A stretch of 33,582 bases of DNA from Sphingobium sp. (GTDB taxonomy: Bacteria; Pseudomonadota; Alphaproteobacteria; Sphingomonadales; Sphingomonadaceae): the NCBI GenBank assembly GCA_013911745.1, contig JACESO010000024.1:1-33582 (forward strand). The letters run 5' to 3'. Position 1 is the stretch's first letter. Each line of letters begins with the position of its first letter. Of the stretch, positions 33,552 to 33,582 are shown piece by piece. The notes under the pieces were generated by a model. That model was not told where the DNA came from. It ran no database searches and was given only the letters and a program-made list of their open reading frames with translations. Position numbers and translations under genes: made by a program.

Positions 33552-33582
33552 ATGATGACGATCTTCAAGGCCGCTTCCTATC
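33552..33582 (+). CDS. Start of a further gene, cut by the window edge
   Basis: GGGGAGG (33544-33550) precedes ATGATG, and ten codons (MMTIFKAASY) are visible before the sequence ends. The strong ribosome site and the perfect operator just upstream say it is a real, regulated gene of the same cluster. Ten residues are too few to name it; the Lys followed by small residues would suit the beginning of a signal peptide, for instance of an outer-membrane receptor, but this is a guess. Confidence 0.6.
   Translation, partial: MMTIFKAASY

Overview
The window looks like a chromosomal segment of a GC-rich alphaproteobacterium, most likely a sphingomonad (Sphingomonas, Sphingobium or Novosphingobium type). 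This is inferred from protein style, tight ATGA/GTGA gene overlaps and gene neighbourhoods; there is no rRNA or other phylogenetic marker. No tRNA, rRNA, CRISPR array, transposase or attachment site was seen, and no stretch longer than about 190 bases lacks a gene.

Region 1 (1-9238) is branched-chain amino-acid/acyl-CoA catabolism. It holds the 3' part of a biotin-dependent carboxylase alpha subunit (3-methylcrotonyl-CoA type), a MaoC hydratase overlapping a CitE-like CoA-ester lyase, a TetR regulator, a LysR regulator divergent from mmsA, then isobutyryl-CoA dehydrogenase, 3-hydroxyisobutyryl-CoA hydrolase and 3-hydroxyisobutyrate dehydrogenase. Together these cover most of the valine route from isobutyryl-CoA to propionyl-CoA. 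A near-identical 36-base element sits just upstream of both the MaoC gene and mmsB.

Region 2 (9239-13170) is a bacterial non-homologous end-joining unit: ku, a small MgtC/SapB-like membrane protein gene, and ligD (phosphoesterase-ligase-polymerase order). The genes abut or overlap.

Region 3 (13313-33582, running off the end) is a catabolic cluster whose substrate I cannot name. It begins with a GntR/FadR-type (FCD) regulator and is marked by five copies of one inverted repeat, ATCATAT-N3-ATATGAT (three strong, two degenerate). They lie in front of the regulator itself, the amidohydrolase-led nine-gene operon (14195-25139), the divergent CoA-transferase/PQQ-dehydrogenase pair, the divergent cupin/MFS pair, and the gene starting at the right edge. 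Most enzymes carry Sec or Tat signals: an amidohydrolase, an FAD (GMC) dehydrogenase with its Tat-bearing small subunit, two PQQ dehydrogenases, three cytochromes c, an SMP-30-type lactonase and a double-cupin protein. The cytoplasmic genes are an iron-type alcohol dehydrogenase, an aldehyde dehydrogenase, a class III CoA-transferase and a crotonase lacking both usual catalytic glutamates. Two MFS transporters of the organic-anion type would link the compartments.

The simplest reading is that an alcohol- or hemiacetal-bearing substrate is oxidised in the periplasm, with electrons passed to cytochromes c. Lactones are opened, the resulting acid is imported, and it is then activated with CoA. 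The whole cluster appears to be under one GntR repressor. This regulon is the best candidate in the window for an undescribed system.
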